Position numbers and translations under genes: made by a program
Shown: positions 1-10,719 of the stretch, in pieces
Layout: every line of letters starts with the position of its first letter
Numbering within the stretch: position 1 is the first letter of the stretch
Assembly: GCF_000204195.1 (NCBI RefSeq)
Contig: NZ_AFBG01000025.1
Coordinates: 1 to 64,000 of the forward strand
DNA: 64,000 bases
Origin: Acidovorax radicis N35
GTDB lineage: Bacteria; Pseudomonadota; Gammaproteobacteria; Burkholderiales; Burkholderiaceae_C
Reading direction: 5' to 3'
Notes under the pieces: generated by a model
Databases searched by the model: none
What the model was told of the DNA's origin: nothing
Seen by the model: only the letters and a program-made list of their open reading frames with translations

Positions 1-1
1 A

Positions 2-960
2 CCGTGCACGGCAGCAGGCAGCGGCAACATCAACGACACCGTCAACCTGCCCGCAGGGGGATCGGTGACGTACACCGTCAGCGCCACGGTGAGCGGTGCA
101 GCCACAGGGACATTGACCAACACCGCGACGGTGACAGCGCCGGGCGGGGTGACCGATCCTGTCCCAGGCAACAACAGCGCAACCGACTCCGACACCATCA
201 CGCCGCAGGCCGATCTGTCCATCACCAAAACGGACGGCGTGACCACGGCCATCCCGGGTGGCTCGGTCACCTACACCATCACCGCCAGCAACGCGGGCCC
301 GTCCAATGCCCCTGGCGCGGCGGTAGCGGATACGTTCCCCGCTGCGCTGACGGGCACCTGGACCTGCGTGGGTGCGGGCGGCGGCACGTGCACAGCAGCA
401 GGCAGCGGCAACATCAACGACACCGCCAACTTGCCTGCGGGGGGATCGGTGACCTATACGGTGACTGCCACCGTGAGCGCAGCGGCCAGCGGAACGCTGG
501 TCAATACCGCGACGGTGACCGCGCCGGGCGGGAGTGACCGACCCCAACCCGGGCAACAACAGTGCCACGGATTCCGACACCATCGCATCGCAGGCCGATC
601 TGGCCATTACCAAGACCGATGGCGTGACCACGGCGAACCCCGGCGGGTCGGTGATCTACACCATCATCGCCAGCAACGCCGGCCCGTCCAACGCCCCGGG
701 CACGACGGTGGCAGACACCCTGCCTGCCGTGCTCACTGGTACCTGGACCTGCGTGGGCTCCGGCGGCGGCACTTGCACGGCAGCGGGCAGCGGCAGCATC
801 AACGATGTCGTCAACCTGCCTGCGGGTGGATCGGTGACCTACACCGTCACTGCCACGGTGAGCGCGTCGGCGACGGGGACGCTGGTCAACACCGCGACGG
901 TCACGGCCTCAGGGGGGGTGACCGACCCCAACCCGGGCAACAACAGCGCCACCGATACCG
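2..960 (+). repeat. 384-bp tandem coding repeats
   Basis: The TGC of the TCTAAGSG segment recurs at 5, 389 and 774. The first spacing is 384 bp (128 codons) and the second is 385, which locates the one-base insertion near 530. The copies are highly similar at DNA level, suggesting recent expansion or homogenisation; more copies probably lie upstream. Confidence 0.85.
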
Positions 961-1076
961 ACACCATCGCCGCAGTGGCCGCGAGCGCGATTACGTCGCT
1001 GTCCGAGTGGGCTCTGTGGCTGATGGTGGGCTTGATGCTGCTGGCCGCATTCCGGGGCCGCCGCCCAGTGCGCTGA
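2..1076 (+). CDS. DUF11-repeat surface protein, 3' end, frameshifted, IPTL-CTERM-like tail
   Basis: The gene enters the window from the left. It encodes tandem DUF11-type modules of about 128 residues, each with an ADLSITKTDG-like start and a PGNNSATDSDT linker, typical of large secreted or surface-anchored repeat proteins. The last 30 residues carry SLSEW followed by a hydrophobic segment and basic FRGRRPVR, which resembles the IPTL-CTERM sorting tail. Reading frame 2 runs from base 2 to about 532 and continues in frame 3 from 534 to the stop at 1076. The second repeat has GGGAGTGACC where the others have GGGGTGACC, one extra base, so the product as written is broken. Either a real disruption or a sequence error. 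Role unknown; adhesion or matrix is a guess. Confidence 0.75.
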
Positions 1077-1105
1077 CCGCAGACGGGCAACTACAATCGC
1101 TCCTC

Positions 1106-1209
1106 GGCCCAAGGAGCGTTGCAGCGACTTGCCATGCCCGGTTGAGTGCATGGCGATTCGTCAGGCTTGGGTCCCGCGCACCCCACCGTACACCGCAACG
1201 ACGCTCACC
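1106..1209 (+). promoter_or_regulatory. S-adenosylhomocysteine (SAH) riboswitch upstream of metH
   Basis: The leader carries the conserved SAH-riboswitch blocks: AAGGAGCGTTGCAGCGA, then CAGGCTTGGG, then AACGACGCTCACC. P1 pairs CCCAAG (1108-1113) with CTTGGG (1166-1171); P2 pairs GCCATGC (1131-1137) with GCATGGC (1148-1154); the pseudoknot pairs GAGCG (1114-1118) with CGCTC (1202-1206). SAH riboswitches are known in proteobacteria upstream of ahcY and metH and switch genes on when SAH builds up, fitting the metH gene that starts 45 bases downstream. Confidence 0.88.
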
Positions 1210-1253
1210 TGTTTTTCCGCTGTTCCTGCTGCACAGGTGAGTGAGTAAGTCCT

Positions 1254-3992
<2,739 letters not shown>

Positions 3993-4055
3993 TGCTATGA
4001 ATTTGGTAGCTTTTGGCGCTTGATGGATAAGCGCCAAGAGCTTATTTCATTCAGA
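3993..4055. repeat. Dispersed hairpin repeat, copy A
   Basis: Contains TAGC, then GGCGCTTGATGGATAAGCGCC, folding as GCGCTT/AAGCGC around a short loop. The same layout occurs at eight other places in the window. It lies immediately after the metH stop and may serve as its RNA 3' end. Confidence 0.7.
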
Positions 4056-4083
4056 GTTTGCAGCGGCCCCTTCCATACAACCT

Positions 4084-4488
4084 TCAGTGGCCCTGGCCTT
4101 GCGGCAGCTGGGCAATCACCTTGATCTCGAACTGAAACCCGTACAGCCAGGTCACGCCAATGCCCGTCAGGGTAGGGTGGGGCGCCTCGCCCCAGAACTC
4201 GGGCACAACACTCCACACGGTTTCAAAGTTGGCCTCGGGGTTGACGACAAACATCGTCACGTCCACCACATCGTCAAACGTGCAGCCCGCCGCCTGCAGC
4301 ACTGCGTTCAGGTTGGTGAACGCCAGTCGCACCTGCGCCTTCAGGTCGGGCTCGGGCGAGCCATCTTCGCGGCTGCCTACCTGGCCCGACACGAACAGAA
4401 AACCGTGGGACCGCACCGCTGGCGAATAGCGGTTGCGTTCGTACAGCGCTTGGCGACCGGCTGGGAAGACAACATCGCGTGGTGGCAT
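4084..4488 (-). CDS. RidA/YjgF-family protein lacking the catalytic arginine
   Basis: 134 residues with the Rid fold signature (FLFVSGQVG, LKAQVRLAFTNLNAVL, DVVDVTMFV). Classical RidA hydrolyses reactive enamine/imine intermediates and needs an arginine in a P-x-R-S segment. Here the equivalent segment reads PHPTLTGIGV, so that arginine appears to be absent, placing the protein in one of the Rid subgroups without proven imine deaminase activity. It is divergent from a LysR gene 145 bases away, which may regulate it. Function therefore uncertain beyond family membership. Confidence 0.85.
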   Translation of the reverse strand: MPPRDVVFPAGRQALYERNRYSPAVRSHGFLFVSGQVGSREDGSPEPDLKAQVRLAFTNLNAVLQAAGCTFDDVVDVTMFVVNPEANFETVWSVVPEFWGEAPHPTLTGIGVTWLYGFQFEIKVIAQLPQGQGH

Positions 4489-4632
4489 GAGAGAACTCCT
4501 TCAGTGGGGCCAGCAAATTGGCCCGTGGTTAACGATGAAGGCACTGTAGGAAAACGCGCCCGGCCGATAAACAGGCAACTCTGCCCACCACTGTTCTTAG
4601 AATCCAAACAATCTTTGAACGATGGGCCCGCC

Positions 4633-5583
4633 ATGGACCGTTTTGACGCAATGCAGGCCTTTGCCCGCGTGGTGGAGTCCGGCAGCTTCACCAAAGCCGC
4701 CCACACCCTGCACATGAGCCGCACCACCGCCACGCAGCTGGTGCAGCAGCTCGAGGCCCGCCTGCGCGTGAAGCTGCTCCACCGCACCACACGCCGCGTG
4801 CAGGTCACGGCCGACGGCGCTGCCTACTACGAGCGCGTGGTGCGCCTGCTGGCCGATCTGGACGACGCAGAGACCAGCCTCTCCACCGCATCCGCCGCGC
4901 CCCGGGGCCGCCTGCGGGTGGACGTGCCCAGCCCGCTGGCTCGCCTCATCCTCGTCCCCGCGCTGCCTGCGTTCCACGCGCAATACCCCGACATCCAGCT
5001 TGACATGGGTGTGAGCGACCGCCGCGTGGACATGGTGGCCGACAACGTGGACTGCGTGGTGCGCGGCGGCACCATCACCGACCCGTCCCTTGTCGCGCGC
5101 CACGTGGGCGACCTCCCCCTGCGCGTGTTCGCCGCCCCCAGCTACCTGCATCGGGCAGGCACACCCACGCACCCGCAGGTGCTGGATGACGCCGACACGC
5201 ACCACCGCACCGTTGGATTCCTGTGGGCCCGCACCGGCCGCCCTGTGCCCTACGCCATGCGCCGGGGCGCGGAAAGCGTGCAGGTGCAAGGCCGCTACGT
5301 GTGCGCGCTGGATGATGGCAACGCCTACCTGGCCGCCGGCCTGGCGGGCATGGGGTTGCTCTGGCTACCCAGCTACATGGCCCAGCCCCACCTGGCCAGC
5401 GGCGAGCTGGTGCCCCTGTTTGAAGACTGGACGATGGACCCCATGCCGCTGTACGTGGCCTACCCGCCCAACCGCCGCGTGAGCGCCAAGGTGCGGGTGT
5501 TTATCGACTGGGTGGTGGGGCTGATGGCGCAGCACGCGCCGGTGGTGGGGCAGGGTGGAGATGTGGTGCTATTGAATGAATAG
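4633..5583 (+). CDS. LysR-family transcriptional regulator
   Basis: 316 residues. The N-terminal winged helix-turn-helix spans about residues 3-62 (FDAMQAFARVVESGSFTKAA), followed by a LysR effector domain of the class with short AVSDRRVDMV-like motifs. The ATG at 4633 is chosen because it matches the usual LysR start; the open frame extends upstream without a homologous sequence. Divergent from the Rid protein gene, the classical arrangement for a LysR regulator and its target. Effector unknown. Confidence 0.88.
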   Translation: MDRFDAMQAFARVVESGSFTKAAHTLHMSRTTATQLVQQLEARLRVKLLHRTTRRVQVTADGAAYYERVVRLLADLDDAETSLSTASAAPRGRLRVDVPSPLARLILVPALPAFHAQYPDIQLDMGVSDRRVDMVADNVDCVVRGGTITDPSLVARHVGDLPLRVFAAPSYLHRAGTPTHPQVLDDADTHHRTVGFLWARTGRPVPYAMRRGAESVQVQGRYVCALDDGNAYLAAGLAGMGLLWLPSYMAQPHLASGELVPLFEDWTMDPMPLYVAYPPNRRVSAKVRVFIDWVVGLMAQHAPVVGQGGDVVLLNE

Positions 5584-5630
5584 CTGATGGCGCTTGATGG
5601 ACAAGCGATAGAGGCCATTTTGGACTCAAC
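5571..5630. repeat. Dispersed hairpin repeat, copy B
   Basis: AATAGCTGATGGCGCTTGATGG followed by ACAAGCGATAGAGGCC, overlapping the stop codon of the LysR gene. Same family as copy A. Confidence 0.65.
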
Positions 5631-5669
5631 ATCACCTCAAAAAAGCGGCCGAAACCAGCCAGATGGCAA

Positions 5670-6149
5670 TCACCCGCGCCAAGCCGCCTCAATGGCTGCA
5701 ATGTCGATCTTGCGCATCTCCATCATCGCGTCGAACGCACGCTTGGCAGCCGCTCGGTCGGGGTCGGTGACGGCCTGCGTCAACACCCGTGGCGTGATCT
5801 GCCACGACAGCCCCCACTGGTCCTTGCACCAGCCGCAAGCGCTTTCCTGGCCACCGTTGTCAACGATGGCGCTCCACAGCCGGTCCGTCTCGGCCTGGTC
5901 GTCCGTCGCCACCTGAAACGAAAACGCCTCGCTGTGCACAAACGCCGGGCCCCCGTTGAGCCCCAGGCACGGAATGCCCAGCACGGTGAACTCCACCGTC
6001 AATACGTCGCCCTGCTGGCCCGCAGGGTAGTCCCCCGGCGCGTGCATCACACGGCCTACGGCGCTGTCAGGGAAGGTGGCAGCATAGAACGTGGCGGCAT
6101 CCAGGGCGCTGCCGTTGAACCAGAGGCAGATGGTGTTTTTGCTGGGCAT
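5670..6149 (-). CDS. VOC-superfamily protein, PhnB-like
   Basis: 159 residues of the PhnB/3-demethylubiquinone-methyltransferase-like branch of the glyoxalase/bleomycin-resistance (VOC) superfamily, recognised by NTICLWFNGSALDAATFY at the start and CGWCKDQWGLSWQITPR near 115. Such proteins usually lack proven methyltransferase activity despite the family name. The ATG at 6149 is chosen because the motif begins right after it; the open frame upstream has no family sequence. Isolated gene, convergent with the LysR gene. Confidence 0.85.
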   Translation of the reverse strand: MPSKNTICLWFNGSALDAATFYAATFPDSAVGRVMHAPGDYPAGQQGDVLTVEFTVLGIPCLGLNGGPAFVHSEAFSFQVATDDQAETDRLWSAIVDNGGQESACGWCKDQWGLSWQITPRVLTQAVTDPDRAAAKRAFDAMMEMRKIDIAAIEAAWRG

Positions 6150-6305
6150 GGTGAGGGTCTCCAAAACTGAGATGGACACCTGCATCCGCGCGGTGCAGGA
6201 CGAAGGGTGATTTTGACGGCTTGGGCGGTACAAGGGGGCGCGTGCTCTGGCCAGCAGCGCCAACGCAATGTCGCGCTGCCACAATGGCGCGACAGGAGGA
6301 CACCC

Positions 6306-7124
6306 ATGAACACAGGATTCCAGCAAACGCGCCGCGCTGCGCTCACTGCGGCGGTCGCTGCCGCTTTGGCAGCGTGTGGGGGCGGAGGCTCTGGCGATGG
6401 AGAAGCGCCCGCGCCGGTGGGCCAGGTGATCAACTCCACCATCAAGTCGGCCTCCAATGGCAGCACCTACCCTGTTCAGGTTTTCTTGCCCGAGTCATAC
6501 GCCACGGGCACGGCGACCCTGCCCGTCATCTATGCAACCGAGGGTGATGCCCAGTACGGCGGCCCCAATCGCTCCCGCTTCGACACCTTCAAGGAGGTGC
6601 TGCAGCGGCGGGGGACCCAGGCCATTCTGGTCGGCATTGGCGGCACTGCCTGGCGGGGCACCGACTTCCTCATGCCGGGCGCAGCCAAGTACCTCGACTT
6701 CCTTGTGAAAGAACTGGCGCCAGCCATCGAGCGGCAGTACCGTGCCGACCCCAAACGCCGGGTGTTGTCGGGCTTGTCCCATGGCGGCTACTTTGTGGTG
6801 GCGGCGCTGATACTGGAGGCCCGTGCGGGTGTGCCGCCCAGCTTTTCACACTACCTCTCGACCGAGTGCAGCGTGGGGGAGCACACCAGCCCTGCGGGGG
6901 TGTTGGCGTTTGAAAAACAGATCGACGGCAAGCCCTTGCCCACGACCTTGTTGCTCGCGGGGGCAAGCGGTGGCAACCACCAGCTGATAAGCATCCCTCT
7001 TTTCAACCAGATGGCCTCGCAGAACCTGCCGGGCCTGGTGATGCTCAAGGCCGAGTACAGCACCTCGCACGTGGGTGCGGATGTGCCCGCATTTGAAGAT
7101 GCGCTGAAGCGGTTCTTTCCTTGA
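6306..7124 (+). CDS. Lipoprotein alpha/beta-hydrolase (esterase D-like)
   Basis: 272 residues. The N-terminus has paired arginines (TRRAAL), a hydrophobic stretch and a lipobox LAAC with lipidated Cys24, followed by glycines. The mature part resembles the putative esterase family (PF00756 type): nucleophile elbow GLSHGG with Ser158, and a late His in TSHVGA. Probably an envelope-anchored esterase; substrate unknown. A GGAGG-like site precedes the ATG at 6306. It stands alone between a VOC gene and the EF-G leader region. Confidence 0.8.
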   Translation: MNTGFQQTRRAALTAAVAAALAACGGGGSGDGEAPAPVGQVINSTIKSASNGSTYPVQVFLPESYATGTATLPVIYATEGDAQYGGPNRSRFDTFKEVLQRRGTQAILVGIGGTAWRGTDFLMPGAAKYLDFLVKELAPAIERQYRADPKRRVLSGLSHGGYFVVAALILEARAGVPPSFSHYLSTECSVGEHTSPAGVLAFEKQIDGKPLPTTLLLAGASGGNHQLISIPLFNQMASQNLPGLVMLKAEYSTSHVGADVPAFEDALKRFFP

Positions 7125-7236
7125 ACCGGCATGCGTGCAGCGGCGACCACTGTCTGCTCCGGCAGCGGCAGGCGGTAGTTGCTCGCGGGTGGCGCGGCTG
7201 CTGCAAGCCTGAGAGTGGCAAGCACAGGTGGGTCGC

Positions 7237-7265
7237 TTGCAAGCTTGCTGCGCGAGGAGGATAAT
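7237..7265 (+). promoter_or_regulatory. Predicted sigma-70 promoter of the EF-G paralogue leader
   Basis: TTGCAA (7237-7242) and GATAAT (7260-7265) are separated by exactly 17 bases. Transcription would begin near 7272, giving a leader of about 360 bases before the EF-G start. Inferred from consensus only. Confidence 0.5.
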
Positions 7266-7273
7266 TCGCCTTT

Positions 7274-7318
7274 ATGAAAATCTTCACCAACGTGATCAAG
7301 GCATCGTTCGCCACCTAG
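7274..7318 (+). other. Candidate 14-codon leader peptide ORF
   Basis: ATG at 7274 opens a 14-residue frame (MKIFTNVIKASFAT, stop TAG at 7316). It lies at the predicted RNA 5' end, just before two hairpins, so translation of it could set the fold of the leader. The AGGAGG at 7255-7260 is inside the predicted promoter and too far away to be a normal ribosome binding site. Whether it is translated is open. Confidence 0.35.
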
Positions 7319-7339
7319 TTGCGCCCCCTGATCGCGTGT

Positions 7340-7405
7340 CGGAGGGCCTTGCGCCTTCCGGACCCAAAAAACCCCGGCAGGCTTTGTCCCTTCCGGGGTT
7401 TTTTG
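7340..7405 (+). terminator. Attenuator-like double hairpin with intrinsic terminator
   Basis: First hairpin pairs 7340-7347 (CGGAGGGC) with 7353-7360 (GCCTTCCG). The second pairs AACCCCGG (from about 7370) with CCGGGGTT (7393-7400) and is followed by a run of T, a textbook rho-independent terminator. CCTTCCG recurs at 7389-7395, so the 7340 segment could pair instead with the terminator's own 3' arm, giving mutually exclusive folds. Confidence 0.6.
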
Positions 7406-7435
7406 TTTTCCGACTTACTTACTTCACACCAACCC

Positions 7436-7534
7436 ATGCGTACCTACGACAAGTTGATCGCCACGATTCCCGACCGCCGGAGCATGAGCCCCGTGCGCCC
7501 GGGCTCCGGCGACAGCACACATCCCAGACGCTAG
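7436..7534 (+). other. Second small ORF in the EF-G leader (32 codons)
   Basis: ATG at 7436 to TAG at 7532-7534, 32 residues starting MRTYDKLIATIPDRR. It lies between the terminator and the EF-G start, about 100 bases before that gene. No family recognised; could be a translated leader peptide or chance. Confidence 0.25.
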
Positions 7535-7635
7535 CGACCAGGCGAATCCTTCAGGCCTGGGCTGGCGCAAAGCCAACCAGGCGGCAGCTGCTCGCAGAGC
7601 CGAGTGCAGCCGCAAGAAAGATTGAAAGATTCGCC

Positions 7636-9681
7636 ATGACCAAGAATTCACGCCATACCAGCAACGCCCATCTGCGCAACCTCGGTGTCATCGCCCACGT
7701 CGATGCGGGCAAGACCACGACCACCGAACGCATCCTGTTCTACACAGGCGAAAGCCACCGCATCGGCGAAGTGCACGACGGCACGGCGCAGATGGACTTC
7801 GACCCGCAGGAGCAAAAGCGCGGCATCACCATCAACAGCGCGGCCGTCACCGTGCACTGGAAGGGCACGCAGCTCAACCTGATCGACACGCCCGGCCACA
7901 TCGACTTCAACATCGAGGTGAACCGCTCGCTGCGCGTGCTCGACGGTGCGGTCGTCGTGTTCGATGGCGTGGCCGGCGTGGAGCCGCAGACCGAGACCAA
8001 CTGGCGCCTGGCCGACAAGTACCGCGTGCCCCGCATCGCGTTCATCAACAAGCTCGACCGCGTGGGCGCCGACTTCCACCGCGTGGTGGCCATGATGGAA
8101 GAACGCCTGGGCGTGCGCGTGGTGCCGATGCAGATCCCCATCGGTGCGGAAGGCGACTTCCGCGGCGTGGTGGACCTGTTGAGCCTGCGCGCCCGCATCT
8201 GGGACAAGGACGACGCGAGTGCGCCCTACCGCGAAGCCGACGTGCCCGCCGAGCTGCTTGAGCAAGCGGTGCGCAGCCGCGCCCGCCTGGTCGAGGCTGC
8301 CGTGGAGCAGGACGAAGCCGCCCTGCAGGCCTACGTGAACGGCGAAGAGATCGCCGTCGACGTGCTGCGCGCCGCCATCCGTAAGGGTGTGCTGGCAGGC
8401 GCCTTCGTGCCCGCGCTCGCCGGCTCGGCCTTCAAGAACCGCGGCGTGGAGCCTTTGCTCGACGCCGTGGTGGACTACCTGCCCTCGCCGGACGACATCG
8501 TGCGCGAAGGCAGCGAGAAGCCCGCTTCGGCCGCCGACCCGTTCGCGGCCCTGGCGTTCAAGGTCGTCACCGACGACCATGGCGCCAAGGTGTTCGTGCG
8601 CGTGTACAGCGGCCGTCTGGGCAAGGGCGACGTGGTGCTCAACACCAGCACGGGCAAGACCGAGCGCGTGTCGCGCCTGTACGAAGTGCATGCCGACAAG
8701 CACATCGAGCGCGACGAGCTGGTGGCGGGTGACATCGCCGCCGTCGTGGGCCTCAAGGACACCCTCACGGGGCATACGCTGAGCGACCCGGCCCACCCCG
8801 TGGTGCTGGAGCAGATCAGCGTGCCCGAGCCGGTGATCCACGTGGCCATCGAGCCCAAGGCGAGCGCGGACCAGCAAGGCCTGTCCAAGGCCCTGCAGTC
8901 CCTGCTGCGCGAGGACCCGAGCCTCAGGCTGCAGCACGACGCCGAATCCGGCCAGACCATTCTGTCCGGCATGGGCGAGCTGCAGCTCGAAGTCTCGATC
9001 GAGAAGCTGCGCGCACGCCACGGCGTCAATGTGTCGGTCGGCCGCCCCCAGGTGGCTTATCGCGAAACCATTTCGAAGAGTGTGGAGGTACACCATGTGC
9101 ACAAGAAGCAATCGGGCGGCCCCGGCCAGTACGCCGAGGTGAGGCTGCTGCTCGAACCCCTGCCCAGGGGCGAAGGCATCCGCTTTGAAAGCCGCATCGT
9201 TGGCGGCGCCGTGCCGCGCGAGTTCATCCCCTCGGTGGAGGCCGGCATCCGCCGCGCCGCCCTGGCAGGCGTGGTGGCCGGCTTCCCCGCCGTGGACTTC
9301 GTCGCCACGCTGGTGGATGGCAGCTTCCACGAGCGCGACTCGTCCACGCTGGCCTTCGAACTGGCGGCCATGGCCGCCTTCCGCGAAGGCTTTGCGAAAG
9401 CGGCACCCCAGGTGCTGGAGCCCGTGATGGCCGTGGAGGTCATCACCCCGGCCGAGTACCTGGGCGACAGCATCGGCGACCTGAACCGCCGCCGTGGCGT
9501 GGTGCGCGGCCAGGGCCAGCGCGGCAATGCCGCCACGGTCGAGGCCGAGGTACCGCTGAAAGAGATGTTCGGCTACATCGGTAGCCTGCGCGCATTGTCT
9601 TCGGGCCGTGCGCAGTATTCGATGCAGCTGGACCACTACGGGGTAGTGCCAGCGGGGGAGATGGCTGCTTTGGTGCCGTGA
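7636..9681 (+). CDS. fusA: Elongation factor G paralogue (stand-alone)
   Basis: 681 residues with a complete EF-G/tetracycline-protection-type GTPase: G1 AHVDAGKTTTTER (about residues 20-32), switch region RGITINSA, G3 DTPGHIDF, G4 NKLD, then domains II-V ending in a GYIGSLRALSSGRAQYSM segment typical of EF-G. EF-G catalyses ribosomal translocation and, with RRF, recycling. It is slightly shorter than the usual 700 and lies outside the rpsL-rpsG-fusA-tuf operon, so it is likely a second copy. Its G4 reads NKLD rather than the usual NKMD. A promoter, terminator and short ORFs precede it. Confidence 0.88.
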   Translation: MTKNSRHTSNAHLRNLGVIAHVDAGKTTTTERILFYTGESHRIGEVHDGTAQMDFDPQEQKRGITINSAAVTVHWKGTQLNLIDTPGHIDFNIEVNRSLRVLDGAVVVFDGVAGVEPQTETNWRLADKYRVPRIAFINKLDRVGADFHRVVAMMEERLGVRVVPMQIPIGAEGDFRGVVDLLSLRARIWDKDDASAPYREADVPAELLEQAVRSRARLVEAAVEQDEAALQAYVNGEEIAVDVLRAAIRKGVLAGAFVPALAGSAFKNRGVEPLLDAVVDYLPSPDDIVREGSEKPASAADPFAALAFKVVTDDHGAKVFVRVYSGRLGKGDVVLNTSTGKTERVSRLYEVHADKHIERDELVAGDIAAVVGLKDTLTGHTLSDPAHPVVLEQISVPEPVIHVAIEPKASADQQGLSKALQSLLREDPSLRLQHDAESGQTILSGMGELQLEVSIEKLRARHGVNVSVGRPQVAYRETISKSVEVHHVHKKQSGGPGQYAEVRLLLEPLPRGEGIRFESRIVGGAVPREFIPSVEAGIRRAALAGVVAGFPAVDFVATLVDGSFHERDSSTLAFELAAMAAFREGFAKAAPQVLEPVMAVEVITPAEYLGDSIGDLNRRRGVVRGQGQRGNAATVEAEVPLKEMFGYIGSLRALSSGRAQYSMQLDHYGVVPAGEMAALVP

Positions 9682-9832
9682 TGATGTGAAGTGGCGCGCT
9701 GGGCCGGGCTTGACGGCCTGTTAGCGCAAAGACGGGGGGGCGTGGACGGATGTCTGCGCCCCTTTTTTCTGTCTGCGATGGAAGCGTAGATGGTTGTGTC
9801 GGCTCAGGAGCGCTCTTGTGGCGCCCAGAAGA

Positions 9833-10015
9833 TCACATGCCCCGGCGGTCGTACACCACCAATTGCTGGCCGCTGGCTGCCACGGCCTTCATCTGGTGCT
9901 GCCACATGCGCTTGTCGCACACTGCAGTGTGGAGAAAAACCACGGATGTTCACTCGCCCGCCATCAGGGCTGCCAGCGACGCGCCGTCCGACTGAATTCT
10001 GCAAATCGCGGTCAT
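9833..10015 (-). pseudogene. Alpha/beta-hydrolase N-terminal remnant
   Basis: This gap between EF-G and shikimate kinase holds a decayed gene. Read on the minus strand from the ATG at 10015 there are 21 codons, a TGA at 9950-9952, then 38 codons in the same frame (TSVVFLHTAVCDKRMW and QLVVYDRRGM) up to a second TGA at 9833-9835. The second part resembles beta-strands 3-4 of alpha/beta-hydrolases (VFLH, DRRGMG). The nucleophile and the rest of the fold are missing. Nothing else recognisable lies in 9682-9832. Confidence 0.55.
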
Positions 10016-10041
10016 GGGAGTTGCTTCAGTGGCGCCGGGGA

Positions 10042-10587
10042 TTAGCTGTCTGCAGGCGCCCCCTCTGCCCCCGCCGCCATCTCCAGCTGCATCATGATCA
10101 TGTTGACCAGCGTGTGCACCGTGGGCCGCCCGGTTTCGATGACGTAGTGGGCGGTTTCGCGGTACAGGGCGTCGCGCTGGGTGTACAGGTCGCGCAGCTT
10201 GTCCATGGGGTTGCCGCCCTGCAGCAGGGGGCGGGTCTTGTCGTGTTTGACGCGCCGGTAGATCTCTTCGGGCGATGCGCGCAGGTACAGCACATTGCCA
10301 AACTGGCGCAGGGTTTCGCGGTTTTCGGGGCGCAGCACGGCGCCGCCTCCGGTGGACAGGACCATGCCGCCGGGCTGCCCAGCCACGTCGACCAGGGCCT
10401 GCGCCTCCAGGTCACGAAAGCGGGCTTCGCCTTCGGCCTCGAAGAAGCTGCGGATGGTGGTGCCAATGGTCTGTTCCAGCCGGTGGTCCAGGTCGATGAA
10501 AGGCACCCCTGCCCGGTGGGCCAGCTGCCGGCCGATGGTGGATTTTCCCGAGCCGGGCATTCCGACCAGAGCGCAGCGAATCTGCAT
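10042..10587 (-). CDS. aroK: Shikimate kinase
   Basis: 181 residues. Phosphorylates shikimate in the chorismate pathway. Walker A is GMPGSGKST (residues 9-17), the shikimate-binding DLD follows at about 32-34, the FRDLE arginine at about 58 and the STGGGAVL loop at about 78-85; a lid RPLL segment is present near 118. Length is normal for AroK. It is not followed by aroB as in the usual aroKB arrangement, so this is either a relocated or a second copy. Confidence 0.93.
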   Translation of the reverse strand: MQIRCALVGMPGSGKSTIGRQLAHRAGVPFIDLDHRLEQTIGTTIRSFFEAEGEARFRDLEAQALVDVAGQPGGMVLSTGGGAVLRPENRETLRQFGNVLYLRASPEEIYRRVKHDKTRPLLQGGNPMDKLRDLYTQRDALYRETAHYVIETGRPTVHTLVNMIMMQLEMAAGAEGAPADS

Positions 10588-10719
10588 AGATGTTGTCCTG
10601 TGTACGTGCGGGCCCGCCTGTTTGTCCGTTTGTCTGCAGCTGCCGCTGGACGCCGAGTGTAAGGGGGTGGTGCGCGCTGGCCCTTGGCGGCCTGGCAGCA
10701 GCGGGGAGCGTTCAGGCCT

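Noticed and set aside
2..960. Repeats as a CRISPR array
   Set aside because: Unit of 384 bp, coding and without spacers; these are protein repeats.
65..1240. 391-codon frame running past the insertion at about 530
   Set aside because: After the insertion it translates the repeats in the wrong frame (Arg/His-rich); the true continuation is the frame from 534 to 1076.
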